From the NCBI GenBank assembly GCA_001507425.1, contig LMAJ01000011.1, positions 1 to 64,000 of the forward strand: a stretch of 64,000 nucleotides of DNA, read 5' to 3'. Below, piece after piece: positions 63,561 to 64,000 of the stretch (positions within the stretch are counted from its first letter, which is position 1; every line of letters starts with the position of its first letter). Under the pieces are notes generated by a model. The model did not search any database and was not told where the DNA came from. It worked only from the letters and a program-made list of their open reading frames with translations. This DNA comes from Flavobacteriaceae bacterium CRH. GTDB taxonomy: Bacteria > Bacteroidota > Bacteroidia > Flavobacteriales > Flavobacteriaceae. Made by a program: the position numbers and the translations under genes.

Positions 63561-64000
63561 ATGTGTAGATATGCAGTAATATCTTATAAACCTCATTACG
63601 CTTGTTTTAATTGTCAAAAAACATTTAAAAGAAGGCTTAAGAAAGATATAAAAGAAGGTAAAGAATTCACTTATGAAGCCAAATGTCCAGAATGCGGACA
63701 ATTAATGGCTAATATGGGTTTTGATTTTGAATCACCGAAAAAAGATGATGCAAGAAAGTGGGAACATATTAAAAGTTTATATTCTGTTGGAATCACCTTT
63801 CATTCCTGTGGATGCAGCGGCCCAGGCTATATTCCTAATTCAAAAGAAAAATTACAAGAATATTTTCAAGACTTAAAAGGGAAATACCTGAAGAATATGG
63901 ATTTCTGGCGGACAAGGACAGAGCCAACCAACAATAGAGAAAGAGATAGGGATTGGGATAAAAACTGGGTTGAATTAGGTAGTGTAACACGAAAACACAG
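63561..64000 (+). CDS. Zinc-ribbon-like protein, 3' end cut by window edge
   Basis: An ATG at 63561 opens a frame that runs to the end of the window without a stop (146 residues seen). Two CxxC pairs, CFNC near residue 15 and CPEC near residue 43, form a likely zinc ribbon; a third Cys cluster, HSCGCSGPGY, lies near residue 82. The rest is Lys/Asp-rich and hydrophilic. I do not recognise the family. It starts 65 bases after the preceding gene. Confidence 0.7.
   Translation, partial: MCRYAVISYKPHYACFNCQKTFKRRLKKDIKEGKEFTYEAKCPECGQLMANMGFDFESPKKDDARKWEHIKSLYSVGITFHSCGCSGPGYIPNSKEKLQEYFQDLKGKYLKNMDFWRTRTEPTNNRERDRDWDKNWVELGSVTRKH

Noticed and set aside
1..64000. tRNA, rRNA, insertion sequence or prophage genes
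   Set aside because: Read through for conserved tRNA arms, rRNA segments, transposase motifs and phage structural genes; none was recognised. A tRNAscan or Infernal run would be decisive.

Overview
The window is AT-rich, densely coded bacterial DNA from a member of the Bacteroidota, most likely a Flavobacterium. The evidence is type IX secretion (T9SS) C-terminal sorting domains, SusC/SusD pairs, promoters of the Bacteroidota form (TTTG, spacer near 20, TAnnTTTG), no clear Shine-Dalgarno sequences, and several TTG starts. No tRNA, rRNA, insertion sequence, prophage or CRISPR array was found.

Layout. 1-12852: three large secreted surface proteins in a row (the first cut by the window edge). 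They share a C-terminal module of roughly 430 residues, read here as a T9SS sorting region, with different N-terminal repeats. 12890-22175: mostly housekeeping genes (JmjC/cupin protein, bioB, a small membrane protein, ribF, a T9SS metalloprotease, a ComF protein, glyS). 22433-26492: signalling genes, namely a LytTR regulator whose phosphoacceptor Asp is replaced by Glu, a small exported peptide, a TPR sensor kinase and its response regulator. 26586-31526: thiL, a DinB protein, a WYL regulator and lepA. 31998-33854: an orphan double-glycine-leader peptide and two tandem Nudix-type transcription regulators. 34247-62124: a 28-kb polysaccharide utilization locus. 62197-64000: cvpA, a conserved small protein and a truncated zinc-ribbon-like gene.

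The polysaccharide locus fits xyloglucan. SusC, SusD and a surface lipoprotein would bind and import oligosaccharides. A GH5 lipoprotein would cut the backbone. GH31 (alpha-xylosidase), GH2 (beta-galactosidase), GH95 (alpha-L-fucosidase), GH43 (arabinofuranosidase/xylosidase) and an SGNH acetylesterase with a jelly-roll insert would strip side chains. GH3 would finish the glucan. xylB and xylA, at the head of the cluster, feed released xylose to the pentose phosphate pathway. GH97 and GH39 are extras without an obvious place in canonical xyloglucan.

The most unusual observation is regulatory. The promoter of the xylB-xylA-SusC-SusD operon and the promoter of the double-glycine peptide share a -7 element and an adjacent block (25 of 26 bases identical), with the same 20-base spacing to a -33 element. 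Two tandem, apparently catalytically dead Nudix regulators lie between them. This predicts that a secreted small peptide is co-regulated with pentose/xyloglucan use. A second observation is a 143-145 bp element with terminal inverted repeats and two internal hairpins, present twice in opposite orientation inside the locus, among several families of palindromic intergenic repeats.
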